NCBI GenBank assembly: GCA_024345305.1
Contig: BRON01000003.1
Coordinates: 2,232,001-2,296,000 of the forward strand
Direction of reading: 5' to 3'
DNA: 64,000 nt
Origin: Mrakia gelida
Lineage: Eukaryota; Basidiomycota; Tremellomycetes; Cystofilobasidiales; Mrakiaceae
The first letter of the stretch is position 1. Each line of letters begins with the position of its first letter. The notes under the pieces are model-generated. The model was not told the origin of the DNA. It made no database searches and worked only from the letters and a program-made list of their open reading frames with translations. The position numbers and the translations under genes were made by a program. This document shows, piece by piece, positions 50,045 through 63,400 of this stretch.

Positions 50045-53000
50045 ATGGCTGAGCTCTCTTCGTCAACAAGGCCGTCGTCGGATGTGCGCGAGCTCGTCGA
50101 GGTCGCTCGTCCTCCTCCTCCTTCCCTCCCTCTCGAGTCGCACGACAAGGAGAAATCCTCCCCAACCTCCTTCCCACCCCCCAATGACTCCTCACCCGAG
50201 TATCCTCCTTGGGAGCAGGATAGCGAGAACCCTCTCAACTGGACCAAGAAGAGGAAATGGGTCGCAACTCTCGTCGTCTCGTTGACTGGGTGAGCTCAAC
50301 ATCCTCTCCTCTCCTCCTCTTTCCCTCTCCTCTCGCTTCCTCTCTCTTCTCTCTTGAGCTGACTAATCTTTCGGCTCTCTTCGGCTCTCTCGCGTTTGTA
50401 CAGATTCATGTCCACAGCAGCCTCCTCCATGCCCGCTCCAGCGTCAGAAAAGATCGGAGAACACTTTGGACTCCAAGATCGAACGGTCAACACCCTCATC
50501 ACCTCCATCTTCGTTCTCGGGTTGGGGTTCGGACCGTTCTTGTTTGCTCCGATGTACGCACCACTCTCGCCCCCACCCTATCCCTGCCCTTCTTTCAACC
50601 AGCTCATGCGAGCGAAAGCAAGATCGCTAACCTCGCCTCGGTTCTTTGTGTCCCCTCCCTCTTTGTCGTTGGTTCAGATCGGAGCTCTACGGTCGGAAAT
50701 CAGCCTACACAACTTCCACCATCCCCTTTGCGCTCATGAACCTCTCGTGTATCTTTGCTCCTACGTACGTCCTAACCCTCCTTCCCTTCTCCTTCCCATC
50801 CTTGGAACGAGAAAAGGACCGGCGACTCAAACACTCGCTCTCTTTGCTTCGTCGACTTTCTTCGGCTTCCACCAGCATGCCAGCGTTGATCGTTCTGAGG
50901 TTCTTTGGTGGGGTGTTCGCTTCGAGTGGTGAGTCCAACGATCAACTTGTGGTCCTCGCTCGATGGACGCAGCTCCTTGGGTTGAGGGGGAGATGCCGAA
51001 CGACGAACGATGGACGCGAGACCGCGGGAGGCTAGACTAGACGCGATCTTTCTTGGTCGAACCACCTCGTTTGCTGACTCACCCTTGCTTTCGCCTGGAT
51101 ACAGGTCCCTCCCTGGGGATAGCGACCGTGTCGGATATCTTCTCCCCAGCAGATCGAGGCTCGCCGATCTCGATTTACGCTGGTTCGTTCGACTCCCTGG
51201 CCCTCTTCCCTCACTTACCTACCGTCGCTGACTTTTTCGCTTGGCTTCGCTCAGTCGGACCCATGGCTGGACCTGGTATGTCTCCCCTTTCCTCTTCTTC
51301 TCTTTCCTCGCCGATTTCGCGCGAACGCTCTAGATCCTGCTCGCGTTGCGTCTGACCCAACGCTCCTCTCTCGTCCCTCCCAGTCCTGGGCTCCATGGTA
51401 GGGGGATGGCTCTACCTAGCAGGCTACCGCTGGATTTTTGGCCTACTCACCATCATCTCCATGCTCAACGCGATGGCTATTCAGTTGTTCTTGAGGGAGT
51501 CGTACGCGCCGTGAGTTGATTTCACCCACCCTTTCTTTCGCTCCTTCGTCTCTTCCCTTTTTCCCCAATCTTCTCCCTCCACCCAAACTAATGCCCCCCC
51601 GTCTCCCCTCCCACCTCCCCAGCACCGTCAAATACAAACTCTCTCGCCTGCGCCGCGAACCGTCCAACACCGTCGTCGATGTCGACTCGGAGCAGGTCGA
51701 CCAGCGAAGGAGTCGACACGATCGATGGGGAGGACTCGCTTGGATGGTGGAGTTGTTTCATGAGAGCGATTGGAAACCGGTTTTTAAGAGGGCGTTTAGT
51801 GAGTCGTTCGCTGCCCTTTCTTCCCCTTTTCCGAGCTGCACTCGAAACAACGACGAAAGGGAAGATAAGCTGACCTCTCGACGCGTCTCGTTTTCGTTTG
51901 TTCGTTCGTCTCAAAGCTCGTCCACCTCGCCTCCTCCTCCTCAATCCTGTTTGCCTCATCGCGGCGGTGTACTACGCTTATATCTACGTGAGTGTGACTT
52001 CCCTCACTTCCTCTCCTCGCTCGAATCGCCGCGTCGAGCTGACTTCGTTCCTTCGTTCGCGCGTTTTGAAAGGGGATCATCTACCTCCTCATCGTCACTG
52101 TCCCCTTACTCTTCGCTTCGGACCCTCAAGATGCGAGTCTATTCCACTACGGATGGAGCAAGGAGATTGTGCCGCTCGCTTATTTGGGTCTTGGTGAGTC
52201 CGTCGAGTCGCGACCGTTCGATGAGGCGATGGACTGACGCGAGTTGAGTTGTGCGTTTTGCGTTTGGTTTGGGTGGGATGGATGGATAGGGTTCGGGTTC
52301 TTCTCTGTCAGTACTTTTCTATCTATCTAACTCTGACTCGAAGAGGGAAGGGAAGGAAGGAGAGGTAGAGAGACACGAGCGAGCTCGTCTCGTGAAACTA
52401 ACCCTCCCTCTCCTCCCTCGATTCGACGTTCGTTCCACCAGGCCGCCTTCACAGCCGCCCAAGCCCAAAATCGTATCTATGCTTACCTCTCTAAGAAGCG
52501 AGGTGATTCGGGTCAGCCTGAGTATCGGGTGAGTGCATACCTGTCTTCCCTCCCTCTCCTCGTCTTCCCGCTTTCCCCTCGACTGACTTCACTTTGCCCT
52601 CCCTCGTTTCCGTCGCCGACAGCTCGTCCTCACCCAAATCGGAATGATCTTCTTCCCCACGGGCTGGTTCATCTACGGCTGGTCTGCGTACTACCACACT
52701 CACTGGATGGGCCCTGTTGTGGGACTTGCGTTGTGTGGATATGGGTGAGTAGCGCGAACGAAACGAACCTCGACGCGTCCGGTTCGTTTTCGCTGACCCC
52801 TTCTCCTCCCCCCACTACCCACCCACCCCTCCCACCCCACCCAAAAGCCTCATGCTCGCCTTCAATTCCGTCCAAAACTTCATCGTCGACTTCTGTTCCC
52901 CTTACTCCGCCGCCGGAATCGCAGGAGCGACCTTCCTTCGTTCGCTCGTCGCGTTCGTCCTGCCCCTCGTGGGAGCGCTGTTGTTTGAGCGGTTGGGGTG

Positions 53001-53112
53001 GGGTGGGGGAGGGAGTTTGTTGGCTGGTCTGAGTATAGTGGCGATGCCTTGTCCGACGTTGATGTTTTTGTATGGGGGGAGGTTGAGGGAGAGGTTCCGG
53101 CCTAAGTTTTGA
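50045..53112 (+). CDS. MFS drug:H+ antiporter (DHA1 type)
   Basis: Plasma-membrane 12-TM exporter family. About 13 exons. The cytosolic N-terminus ends WEQDSENPLNWTKKRKW, the pre-TM1 signature of fungal DHA1 transporters, split by an intron at 50290. Then PAPASEKIGEHFGL; motif A SELYGRKSAYT (about 50677); IVLRFFGGVFAS; PSLGIATVSDIF; motif C VGPMAGPVLGSMVGGW across exons near 51250-51410; YRWIFGLLTIISMLNAM; a central loop with KYKLSRLRREPSN; and C-terminal TMs (QIGMIFFPTGWFIYGW, QNFIVDFCSPYSAAGIAGA), ending RFRPKF-stop 53110-53112. Relatives include polyamine and azole exporters; the substrate is unknown. ATG 50045 gives the expected leader. Confidence 0.88.
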
Positions 53113-53402
53113 TTTCGGTGTCGCAGTTTTAGACTCGTCGTGCTTGCCAGTAGACTTTTAGCGATTTTTGGTTCAGTTTAATGTATTCAGCTCTAATTCG
53201 CGCTGGTGGTCTGGATAAGGGAGTCTTGAGACTGGGTGGAAGAAGGAATCGAAAACGGCGACGCGACGAACATCGACCAGCTCAAAGTCCACCCTCTCTC
53301 CACTTAGATCTTGGAATCGATCAGACGGAGCTCGAATAGAAAAAGAACGTCCATGCAGTACACGATCACACACTTGAATCCAACCAAACTCTCCCCAAAC
53401 GC

Positions 53403-56396
53403 TCAACCTCGTCCCCCCACTCTCCTCTCCCTCGCAACCCTCCTCTCTTCGCTCAACGTCTTGAACGTTTCCGGCTTCATCTCTCCAAAGTAGAACCCAA
53501 GTCCAAGGAACCCAGCAGGCCTCCTTTGTTCGTTGACTCCCATGTCCCTGAGGAGTCCTTCCATCCATTGCTGATCGAACGAACGAAAGAACGAACGCAA
53601 AAGTGTCAGTCGACGCGTCGATTCGTTTCGACTCAGTCCGATTCATCAAAGAGAGCTCAAACTCACGTCCGTATTCATCCAATGAACCTCCTTCTGAACG
53701 TCGTAAGGGTTCTTGGTAAGAGGGTAGCGAGCTCGTTGCCAATCGGCACGTTTCTCGCAGATCTTGTAGGCGTCCGAGGGGGAGGGGAGGGAGAGGTCGT
53801 TGAGGAGGAAGGAGGAGATCCACTGTCGAAGACGATGCGAATGAGTGAGTGAGCGCTTGAAAAAACGAAGAGGGAGGAAACGAGGGAGAGGAGGGATGTA
53901 CGTGACTCTGGATATCGAAGGCGAGAAGAGCGTTGAGGCAGAAGACGGCGCCGCTGAATGAAAAAAGACGAAGTCGCGTCAAGTTGAGTCGAGTCGAACG
54001 AGGGCCAGAAGGGAGAGAGACTCGATTCACTTGATAGCAAGATCCTTCTCTTCCAAAGCCCCACAGGGGATCATTCCCTTGTAGACGTGAGGAGCGAACT
54101 GTCCGTTGGGAGAAGCAGGAGGGTTCCGAAGCGACCTGAATCCTTCGATGGATCTGTTCTCAGAGGGGGGAGAGGTGGGAGCGATAGGTTCGATTCCGAG
54201 TTGGACGCGACGATCGAGAGCTGCGAGAGAGTAGAGGACCGGTCAGAGAGAGACTCGAGAAGATGAGGGAGCGATGGAACTCACGAATGAAGTCGTAAGG
54301 CGAGGAGAAGCCAGTGCAGCAGATGATCACGTCCGCGTCGACCGTTTCGTTGTTGGAAAGAACGAGACCTTTCCCATCGGCAGAGAACTCGACGGCAGAG
54401 ACTCCAGGTCCGATGGTCTTCATCTTTCCGTCGGCGTGCAAGCCGTGGAAGGCGGTATCGAGCGTGACGGCCCGTCCTCCGGTTTGTTGAGATCCGCTGG
54501 AAACGATGAAGAGAAAGGTCAGCTTCGAGATCGTTCGAGAGTAGGACGTTGAGGTAGACTGACCTCCAGAACACACTGAGCTTGTGTCTGATGGGAGAGT
54601 CCGGGGCGATTCGAAGAGCACCCTCCTGGTGAAAGAAGGGAGGAAACGAGAGTCAGCTCGACGCGACGAGGTTCAAACAAGCGAACGAGTGAAACGAGAG
54701 ACGAGGACGCACCGACATAGCGATGATCATGCCCATGAACTTGTGAACGAGCCAAGCTCCGAGGATGCTTCGATGGAGGAACTTCCTGAAGGGAGAGAAG
54801 CGAGAGGCGTCAGTGGAGGGACGCGACGAGACGAGACGAAGCGAGAGGACGAACTCGAGACGAGTGGAGAGCTCTTGAGGAGGGTTCATGGTCGCAAAGA
54901 TCCTGGACAGAGCGCGAATTAGAAAGACATCAGTCTGAGTATCCATGAAGGAGAAGCCAAAGACGAGCGAACCTCTTCCTGGGCATGTGGTCAAGCGGCT
55001 TTCCTTTGGCTCCGAAGTACATCTTGGTCTGCAGCAGCCCAGCCATCCGACGTCAGCTAAAGTGTCGACTCTACCACAGAGGAGCCTTACACTCACATGA
55101 TTGAAGACCACCGTAACATCCTTCCCAGCCCCAGCGTATCGACCAGCGAGATCAACCCCCGACTTCCCGATTCCAACGACGACGACCTTCGCCGCGTTTG
55201 GGAGAGCGAGAATCTTCTCGTCAAGGGCTTTGGTGACTTGAGAGGAGTGAGAGAAGATCCCGTTGAACCTGCTTGGGTCGGCGAGACCGGAGGGGAGGGA
55301 GGGGACCGAGTTTTGCTGGCGGGAAAAGAAGAGGAAAGTGAGCTCGAGTCGCAAAGAGAGACGGGCGAGGGAAGACTTACTCCGAGGCAGAGAACGACCT
55401 TCTCCCATTCCTCCTCGACCTCCTTCTCAGTCTTGACGTCGAGAATACTGAGGATCCATCCAGATCCAGACGAAGGACGATCCATGTGGGTGACTTTGCG
55501 TCCGTATCTGCGATTGGAAGACGCGTCGCCCATCAGCTCGCCCTCCTTCTTCTCTCTCTGTCCCTTTTCGCACGTCAGGGGAAGCGAGACTCACCGGATC
55601 GAAGCAATCCTATCCTTTACGAACTTCTCAAAGAAAGTCTGGAAGTACTCAACGCAGGTCTCGCCTGCTCAAACGAATCGGAAGGTCAGCTCGAGAAGGA
55701 AGCGAGCGAGGTGAGCTCGACTCGAACGAAGCTCAACAAAAGATGGCCACGCACCAGAAATCCTTCCATCATTGGCCAAAACCTTCTCCAATGGCTCCTC
55801 CATATGCATCGCTGAGCCCTCGTAGTCTCCAAGAGTCGAGTTGGTCTGCAAAAACGGGCGAGGGCCGAACAAAAGGTCAGCATGAACGAAAGAGAGGAAG
55901 CTCGGAGGGAACCGAAGAGGAAGGCGAGAGATCGTTGCATTCACCATGACTCCCTCGTAAGCTTGACCAGTCTCTCCGGGAGCCCAAACGCCTCCTGGGA
56001 GGTCAGCCTAAGAGATGAGAAGGGAATGGGAGGGATAGGGAGGTCAGAATGCATGGGCGAGAGGCGAGGGAGGGAGGGGGGAAGATGTTGAGCTCGAGCG
56101 AACCTGAGTGATAAGGTGGACGTTGGTGAAGCCGTCGTCGAGAAGAGTTCTGGCAGCTAAGTGTAAGATGAGGGAGCTGATAGCACGAAGTCCCTTCAGA
56201 CGAGAAGAAGAGGCAATCAAGCTCACTTTGAAGTCCTGAGAGAACGAGGAAGGATCGTCGAGAGCACGGTCGATCAGTCAGTCTGTTCGTCTCGCCTGTT
56301 CTTCCCTCTCCCCTCTCTGCTCGGTATCAAGGACTCACCGCAGGCCCCAGCGCCGACGATGAGGATGCGAGCGTCGAGAGAAGCAGTCTTTGACAT
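53403..56396 (-). CDS. Flavin-containing monooxygenase
   Basis: NADPH- and FAD-dependent oxygenase of the FMO/BVMO superfamily. From ATG 56396: LDARILIVGAGACGLQTART is the FAD Rossmann motif, spanning a 9-nt micro-exon (56227-56235). Then GGVWAPGETGQAYEGV; later RFNGIFSHSSQVTK (about 55260), which fits the FxGxxxHxxx fingerprint; VVVVGIGKSGVDLAGRYAGAG (about 55150), the NADPH motif; and ADVIICCTGFSSPYDFI (about 54300), the conserved ATG-like segment. It ends RVGGRG-stop 53403-53405. About 12 exons. Its substrate cannot be inferred; PEX3 and the MFS gene nearby do not imply a pathway. Confidence 0.88.
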
Positions 56397-57404
56397 GTTG
56401 AGGATGGTGGTTGGGAGCTAAGGAACGCACATGAGGCGAGGTCGGCTCTTCGAGCGAGAAGGCCGAACCCTCCTCGGAAGCGAAGGCCACTCGTTCTCGA
56501 GCTAGCTCTTCATGAAGATCGACGTAGATGCTGCCCACTTTTGGAAGCATGTGATGGGAACTCGGGATGTGACAGTCAGGGAGGCCTCTAAATTGGTTCG
56601 TGCAGGAAAAAGGAGGCGATGGAAGAGAGTTCAGCCCTCCGCGTCGTCTTCTTCGTCTCGACCTCTTTCCTAGACTCGAAGCCACTCGGAGTCGACGCTA
56701 ACTCGAGAAAAAGACCAAATCAGTCGAATAAGGGACCTGAGCCAGAGGTCTTGGAGCAAAGAGGCAGCACGCGTTTGACTTTGAGATGGAAGAGAACGCG
56801 TCGCGCGCCAAACAAGTCCGCTCGACCGACGCTTCCTTCAAAAAGGGCCCTTCAAAATAGACGCAGGTCACTTAAAGCGTCCTTGCGAAGCTCTAAGCGT
56901 CCTAAGATGGCGAAAACCACCTGGCGGCGGTCTAGAAGGAAGAACGATGCGATTCTTCGTCGGCTCAGGCGACAGCTGCTAAAATGTCGAAGCATCTTCA
57001 CCCAGGTGGCGGAAAACGGGGCTCAGCTCGTCTAAGTCCATGCTGAGCTCCGATAAATGACTTTTCCAAGGACCAGCGGGAGGACGGACGGAAGGGAACG
57101 AGGAGTGTAAAGTCCAGGACCTCTGAGTGACGCAAGTCTCTCATCGTCAAGATGATCTGCTCAGTCGCGTCTCCCTCTTTCCCCTTTTCCCTTATCTCCC
57201 TCTGTTTATAGATCCCCTCCCTCGTTTCTCCTCCCTTCACCTTCGTTTTTCATCTCATCGCGATCTCTCTTTGTTTGACGGTCCCTTTGACCTCGTTTCG
57301 TTTCAGATCTCGTCTTCGAGCACGTACTGCTACCCCTTCACTTAGCTCTCGCCTTCGCTCCTTGTTCTCTTCTTTGTCCTCGCTTCCCTTTGAAGCTCCC
57401 TTTG
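56397..57404. other. Intergenic region, no gene seen
   Basis: Between the divergent FMO and THADA genes; probably holds both promoters. An Arg/Lys-rich open frame at 56619-57035 looks spurious. Confidence 0.45.
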
Positions 57405-60400
57405 ATGCCTCGGGTTTTACTACTTAAACCTCGAACTCGTCGCTTTCTCTCTCTCGACAACCATCTCGACTTTCACCTCCTCCCTCCCTCTCGTCACACC
57501 TCCTTTTCTTCTCTCTCTCCCCCTCACTCTTTTATACCAAGGCTGTGGTCGTTCATTTCCCTTCCTCGAAAGCCTACAAGACTACCTCGGAAACCACCAA
57601 ACACGTCGTGTTCCCCTTCGTTACCGAACCGGACCCTTCAAGGAGGGAGGAGGACCTCTCGCGATTTTCGTGAGCTCGACGATCCCTCCTCCTCTCACCC
57701 TCCCTCTCAACTCCCAGCCCGTCGCTTTCTCGCAAAGCCACATCCATCTCAGGTATCGCATGGGAAGACCCGCTCAGTCTGAGCTCACCAAGCTCAGGAT
57801 CGTCGTAGCCAAAGGAAGCGAGGTCGAGCTTCTCGAAGGGGACGAGCAAACGTGAGCTCAACTCTTCCTTCCCTTCCTTCCCTTCATCTGTCCTTGTCCC
57901 CCCTTGCCTTCCTCAGGCTGAAACCGCTCTTCTTCTTCGACGCAGCTGCATCCTCGCTACCTCTCTCGGCACCTCGCTCAGTCCCATCGCTCCTGAAGCT
58001 CACCTCTCCTCGGAACACCTTCAACTCTTCACCTCCGTCCTCAAACGACTCGCTTCCTTCCTTCGTCCATCCATCTCAACCTCATCCGCCCCTCCCTCCG
58101 ACTCCTCTACCTTCAGTCCCAACCCCGAGGTAGTAGCCCTCTCGGAATGTCTCTTCATCGCCGAGAAGCAACTACAGATAGGACAACTCCTCTCAACAGG
58201 CCTTGACTCCTCCCATCGAGGGCTGAACTCGGACGCTACCGCCTCTTTGGACGCCCTCGTCGCTCTCGCAGGAGCTCAACTAGCCTTCGATCAACTCTCA
58301 GCAGACTCCGAAGACGTCCCTCTTACACCCCTCCTCGCTCCTCTAGCTCTCCAAGCTCTTCGCTCTCCCCTCCTCACCAAACCACCTCTCCTCCTCCTCT
58401 CCTCCCTCCTCCCAACCCTCCCAACGTCCTTCCTCCAGGCCCACGCCCCCAACCTCCTTCAGCAACTCCTTCAACAGTCATCGGAGAGGCACCTCGCGCA
58501 GGCAAGAGGGAAACTACTCGCCGTACTCATCGGACATCACCTCGACTCTCCTCCTTCCGACTCAACCCAAACCTCGTCCGAGCTCCAAACCTTTCTTCTC
58601 AGAGCTCTCCTCATCGACGACCCCATCCTCCGACTCAACATCAACCAGACCACCCTTCGTCCCCTGGCGGAGAAGCACCCGAGGTTCATCGCCGAGCTCG
58701 TCAACCGGCTAGCGGGAGGAGAGGAGGAGTTTGCGAAGCACGAGAGGATGGAGGAGGCTTGGTTGAGCTTGGTTACGCTGGGGAACGCCATCTCGCTCTG
58801 CGAGGACATCGCCTCTTCCTCGGCTCTCACGGAGAAGGAAGGAGAAGGAGGAGGAGGAGAGAAGATTGCGTTGCCGTTGGAAGTGGTGCTGGGGTGTCTG
58901 TCTCATCCCTCGTCGGCGGTCAAGTTGGGAGCGTTCTCCCTTGTGACCGACAAGCCTGCTATCAACTCGCCGCTGTCGGAGGGAGAGGTCGTGGTGGTGA
59001 AGAGGTTTTTAGAGGCTGCGATCAATACGGGGGAGAGCGAGTGAGTTCCTTCTTCCACGTTTCGAGTCGCGTCGAGATGGCAGGAGGAGGACGCGCGAAG
59101 CTGACCTTTTGTTCCGTCCTCGTCGCTTCGCTCTCTAGCTTCCGAGTGAGAAAACCTCCTTCCTATCTCAAGAATTGCTACACATGAGCCGGCCGAGCTG
59201 ACTCTTGTCCTCTTTCCCCTCGTCTCAGCACTCCATCGTCGGTCGCGTCGCCAAACTCGTCGTCCGGATCAAGGCTTCAACGTTCGCTTCCAACCGAGAC
59301 CTCGTCAAACTTCGAGCTCTCGCGGATCCCAAGACTCCAGCCGAGTCGGTTCTCATCGCTTCGTTCGAGAAGACGCTTGAAATCTCGAAGGATTTGCTCA
59401 TCGTACGTCCCGCGTTTCTGCTCGCTCTCCTCGACGCGACGTTCGTTCGCTGATCTCATCTTCTTCTTCTACTCCAATTCCTTCCCACAGTGGCTCACCA
59501 CCTTCCTCACGTCCCAAATCCGACCCGCCGCCTCCCACTCCCGAACCATCCTCTCCCTTCGACTCCTCCAAGGACTCTTCGCCTCCGAGCTCTTCTCCGA
59601 CATCAACAGCGGTTCTTCCTTCTCCGCCGACGCTCCTCCCTCTCACGGAAGCAAGACTCAACGAGCTCTTCCTCAAACCTTCCCCTTCCAGCTCGTCTTC
59701 TTCACTCCCCAACGGGTTCGGTCCTTCATCGGATGCCTGCTTTCGACGTACGCTGAAGTCAGGGTTTTGGCTGTTGAGCTGTGAGTTTCTCCTCAACTGC
59801 TTCCCTTTCTCTTCGTTCGTCTCTTGCTGAACATCGGTATGACGTGTGCTTCCATAGACTCGAGCAAGGACCCTCTCCCCTCCCAGGACTCGATACACCC
59901 GAGAAGATCGACTCGCTCGACAAGGAAGCGAGAGGATCGTACCTCAGCAACCCTCGAGGCTCGCAAGGTCATGCTGGAGCTTTGGCGCTGCGACTGGTCT
60001 TTGGGTTGAGGTTTGGATTGAATAGAGGGAAGGAGGTTGATCTGGTTGGCCAAGGTGAGTCGAGTCCTCGAGCTCTCAAGTCGAGAGAGAACCGTCGACT
60101 GACCGAGGTTGCTTCGCTTCCTTCCTTCTTCCACTTCAGCTGCCTTCGTCAACGTCCTCCTCGACGAGATCGACTCCCGTCTTCAACTCTCCAGGACCAA
60201 CGTCATCCTCGCGTCCTCGTCCCACCCCGTTCATGGTCTTCTTCAAGCTCTTCAGTTCGTCGCGTCTCCTCTTCTCTCCCCTCCCATCGTCGCTCGCTGA
60301 CTCCTCCCTCGCGCGTTCTTCGCATTCGCAGAGAGATCCTCGCCCTCCTGGATCCCACCTCCTTCCCCGAAGTCTTCCATCGAACCCTCCGAACCATCGC

Positions 60401-63400
60401 TCTCACCTGGGAATGCACTCGAGACGTCCTCTCCTCGACGGCGGCAAGCACGGCTGGAGCAGACGACGAGGTCGTCCCGGACCACGAGATTGCGAGGGCC
60501 ATCGCTAAGGCTGGCGAGGTGTCGGAGGAGGGAACAACGAGTGGAGGAGAGTCGGGACCGGTGTATCAGGTCATTCTCTCGTGGGCTTGGAGAGCGGTGA
60601 AGGAGAGCAGGTGAGTCTCCCCTTGGTCGATCTTTTTCGACGCGTCTCGTCTTTCTTATCACCCTTCCTCTCTCGCTGGCTCGAGGGCTGACTCCCTCCC
60701 ATTATTATCTTCCTTTCCACAGTGCTCTCCTCTCGGCCATCTTCGTTCGACCTCTCCAAGAGTCCTTCAAGAACAAGTCCTCGTCGATCTGGACTTCGAC
60801 GCACCTCGAGGAGGGAGGTCAGCTCTTCATCGCTCTTCTCTCCGAGATTCGACACCCAGGAGCCTTCCTTCACATCTACCCCGAGTACTCCAAGCTCGTC
60901 GAGGCCATCGTTCGGAATACCAGCGAGAAGGACGAGGAGTCGAGGAAGCTGCCCGAGGAGTGGTTGCAGGTCAGTTCGGTCGTTCGATTTGCCTCTCTCA
61001 GGCTTCTTTTAGCCTCGGAAAGCTGACTCGAAACCACCTTCGCCTCCTGATCTTGACCACAGATCCACCTCGAGGCCCTCAACGTCGAGCATCACACCGC
61101 TGGTCGTCGATCTGCTGGACTTCCCTTCGGAATCCTCGCTGTCCTCCTCGGTCAACCCAAGCTTGTTCCCGCTGCTCTCGAGGCTCTCCTCAAGCTATCG
61201 GCATCAGAGTCTTCGGAGGTCGTAGTTACGGCTATGAACGCTCTCAAGGTTCGTCGCGAGTCTCTTCTCCCTCGACTGCCTCCGGTTTCTCGAGCTGACC
61301 TCGACGGTTCGTTCGTCTTCGTTCGCCAGGTCGTCATGTCGGAGTCGAAGCTCTCCAGCTCCGTCTCTTCCTTCTTTGAACGAGCTGTGATTACCGCGTT
61401 GGAGTCTCTTTCGTCTTCAGAGTGAGTTCTTCCTTGCAACGTCTCTTTGTTTGTTCGTTCGAGAGCTGACTTCCTCTTTTTTCTCTTTCTCTTCAGTTGG
61501 GCTGGTGAGCACTCGTCTCCTTCTCTTTTCGCTCGAAAGGTCCAATTCTGACAGAACCTGGAACCTCTCCCTTCTTCCCAGTGCGAAACGTCGGACTCCT
61601 CCTCATAGGCGCTCTGGTTCGAAAAGCCTTCGACGCGAAGAGTCAAGCCTCGGAGTCGATCCTCTCGCGAGACTCCCTCTCGACTTGGTCCAGCAAGTAC
61701 CCTCAGCTGCTTCCTCTCTTCCTACGAACACTTCAAGATTTGGAGTCGGACGATAAGGTGAGTCGCTTTGAGGTCGAGCGGAAGATCGAAACGCGTCTTC
61801 TGACTCATCGTCCCGTTCTCTTCTCAGCTCAAACGATCCGAGGGCGCCGTGTTCGCCGTTCTTCAAGTCCTCCGGAACCTTCAGGCCTCGGACCCTCCCT
61901 CGGAAGAGCAAACGGCCTTCGTCGCTGTCCTGGAGAGACTTTCAGGGAGTCGACAACTCGACGTGAGTTGCTCGCCATCTCGCTTCGATAAAGCTCGACT
62001 CATTCGCTGACTCGACTCTCCTCTTCTTTCCGTCCCTTCAGGTTCGAGAAGCCGCCGCTCACGCTCTCCCAGCCGTCATCACCCGCTCCTCCCTCGGATC
62101 CTACCTCCCTGAAGCCATCGCCAACGCTCGCTCGTCAAAGACTCAGAACGAACTCCACGGCCGACTCCTCCAACTCCTGGTCCTTGTCCGAGACGTCGCT
62201 CGACCTTTCGACCCCATCTTCCAACACCACGACTTCGTCCTCGCTCTCATCGACTCCATCCCTCAACTCCTCCTCGAAAACCGATGTCGACCAACCCAGG
62301 GTCTCTTCGTTCAACTCGTCGGAGCCGTCAAGATCGCGTCGGGAGAGAACTTCAAAGGGAGGACGTTCGACGAGGTGGATCAGTTCTGCCAGGACCAGAT
62401 CCAGTCTCGGGAGGCTTCGTTGGGAGTGGTAGCTCCCGTGGGAGACGATTTCCTCAAGCTTGCTTGTGCGAGATACGTCCTGAACGAGGCTACGACGGAT
62501 CGATTCGAGGCTCTGATCAAGACCACGGACGAGGTGGCGGAGATCGCTCTCCTTCGCCTCGAGGATCAGGACGAACCCCTTCCTCCCCCTCTCGCCAACC
62601 TCATTTCGCCTATCGCTTTCGCCAAATCGACTAGCCAGAGGTGTCGACAGCCGGCGTTGAGGCTCCTCGCTTCGTCTCCTTCGTCGTCCCTTGGAGGAGA
62701 CGCGTCGACACGTTGGGACGGGTTGATGGAGGAGTTCGAGTCTTCGACGTGTCAGCCGTTCAAGGAGGCTCTACTTCCGGTTCTTGGGACTCTCGCTCAG
62801 GTGAGTGTTCTCGTTCTCTTTCTGGTCAGCGGGAAAGGGGAGATGCCGAGCTGACCTTCTCTCCCATTCCCTTTCGCCGTGCAGGGTTCCGACTCGGAAA
62901 CCACCTCAACTCGACTCGCGAGGCTTCTCAAGATCGTTGGTTCTTCATCGGAGGAGACTGAGGTACGCTTCCATCCTCTACGTCGAGCAAAAGACTCGAA
63001 ACTGACGACCTCGACCCCCTTTCGTCTCTTCTTCTCCAGTCCGAAGACATGCGCTTCGCTGCCCTCACCTCCCTCTCCAACTTCACCTCTATCCTCTTCA
63101 AAACCGCCCAACCTTCCCACCCCTACGAACTTCGACTCCAAGGCCACCAACTCGTTCTTCGACTCCTTCAAGACGACGAGTACGGAGTTCGTCTCCTCGC
63201 CGCCACCCTCGTCGGCCGCGTCCTTGGGATTCGAGAAGACGGGCTCGACCAGGAGGTCGCGCTGATGAAGTGGTGGGAGTTCATCTCCGAGCAGGGTAGA
63301 GGCGAGGTTAGATGGAAGGAGGAGGTTTGGAAGATGGTGGAGAGTGGGATGTCGGATGGTTCGTCTTTTCGCTTTCGCTTTCATCTCGTTCCGCTTCTCG

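Noticed and set aside
56619..57035. Arg/Lys-rich 138-codon open frame as a ribosomal or histone-like gene
   Set aside because: No conserved motif; composition alone and a position in a divergent promoter region.
57390..57782. 130-codon open frame from 57390 as the THADA N-terminus
   Set aside because: Its frame differs from the one that encodes LTKLRIVVAKGSEVELLEGD; only a splice at 57493-57541 would connect them.
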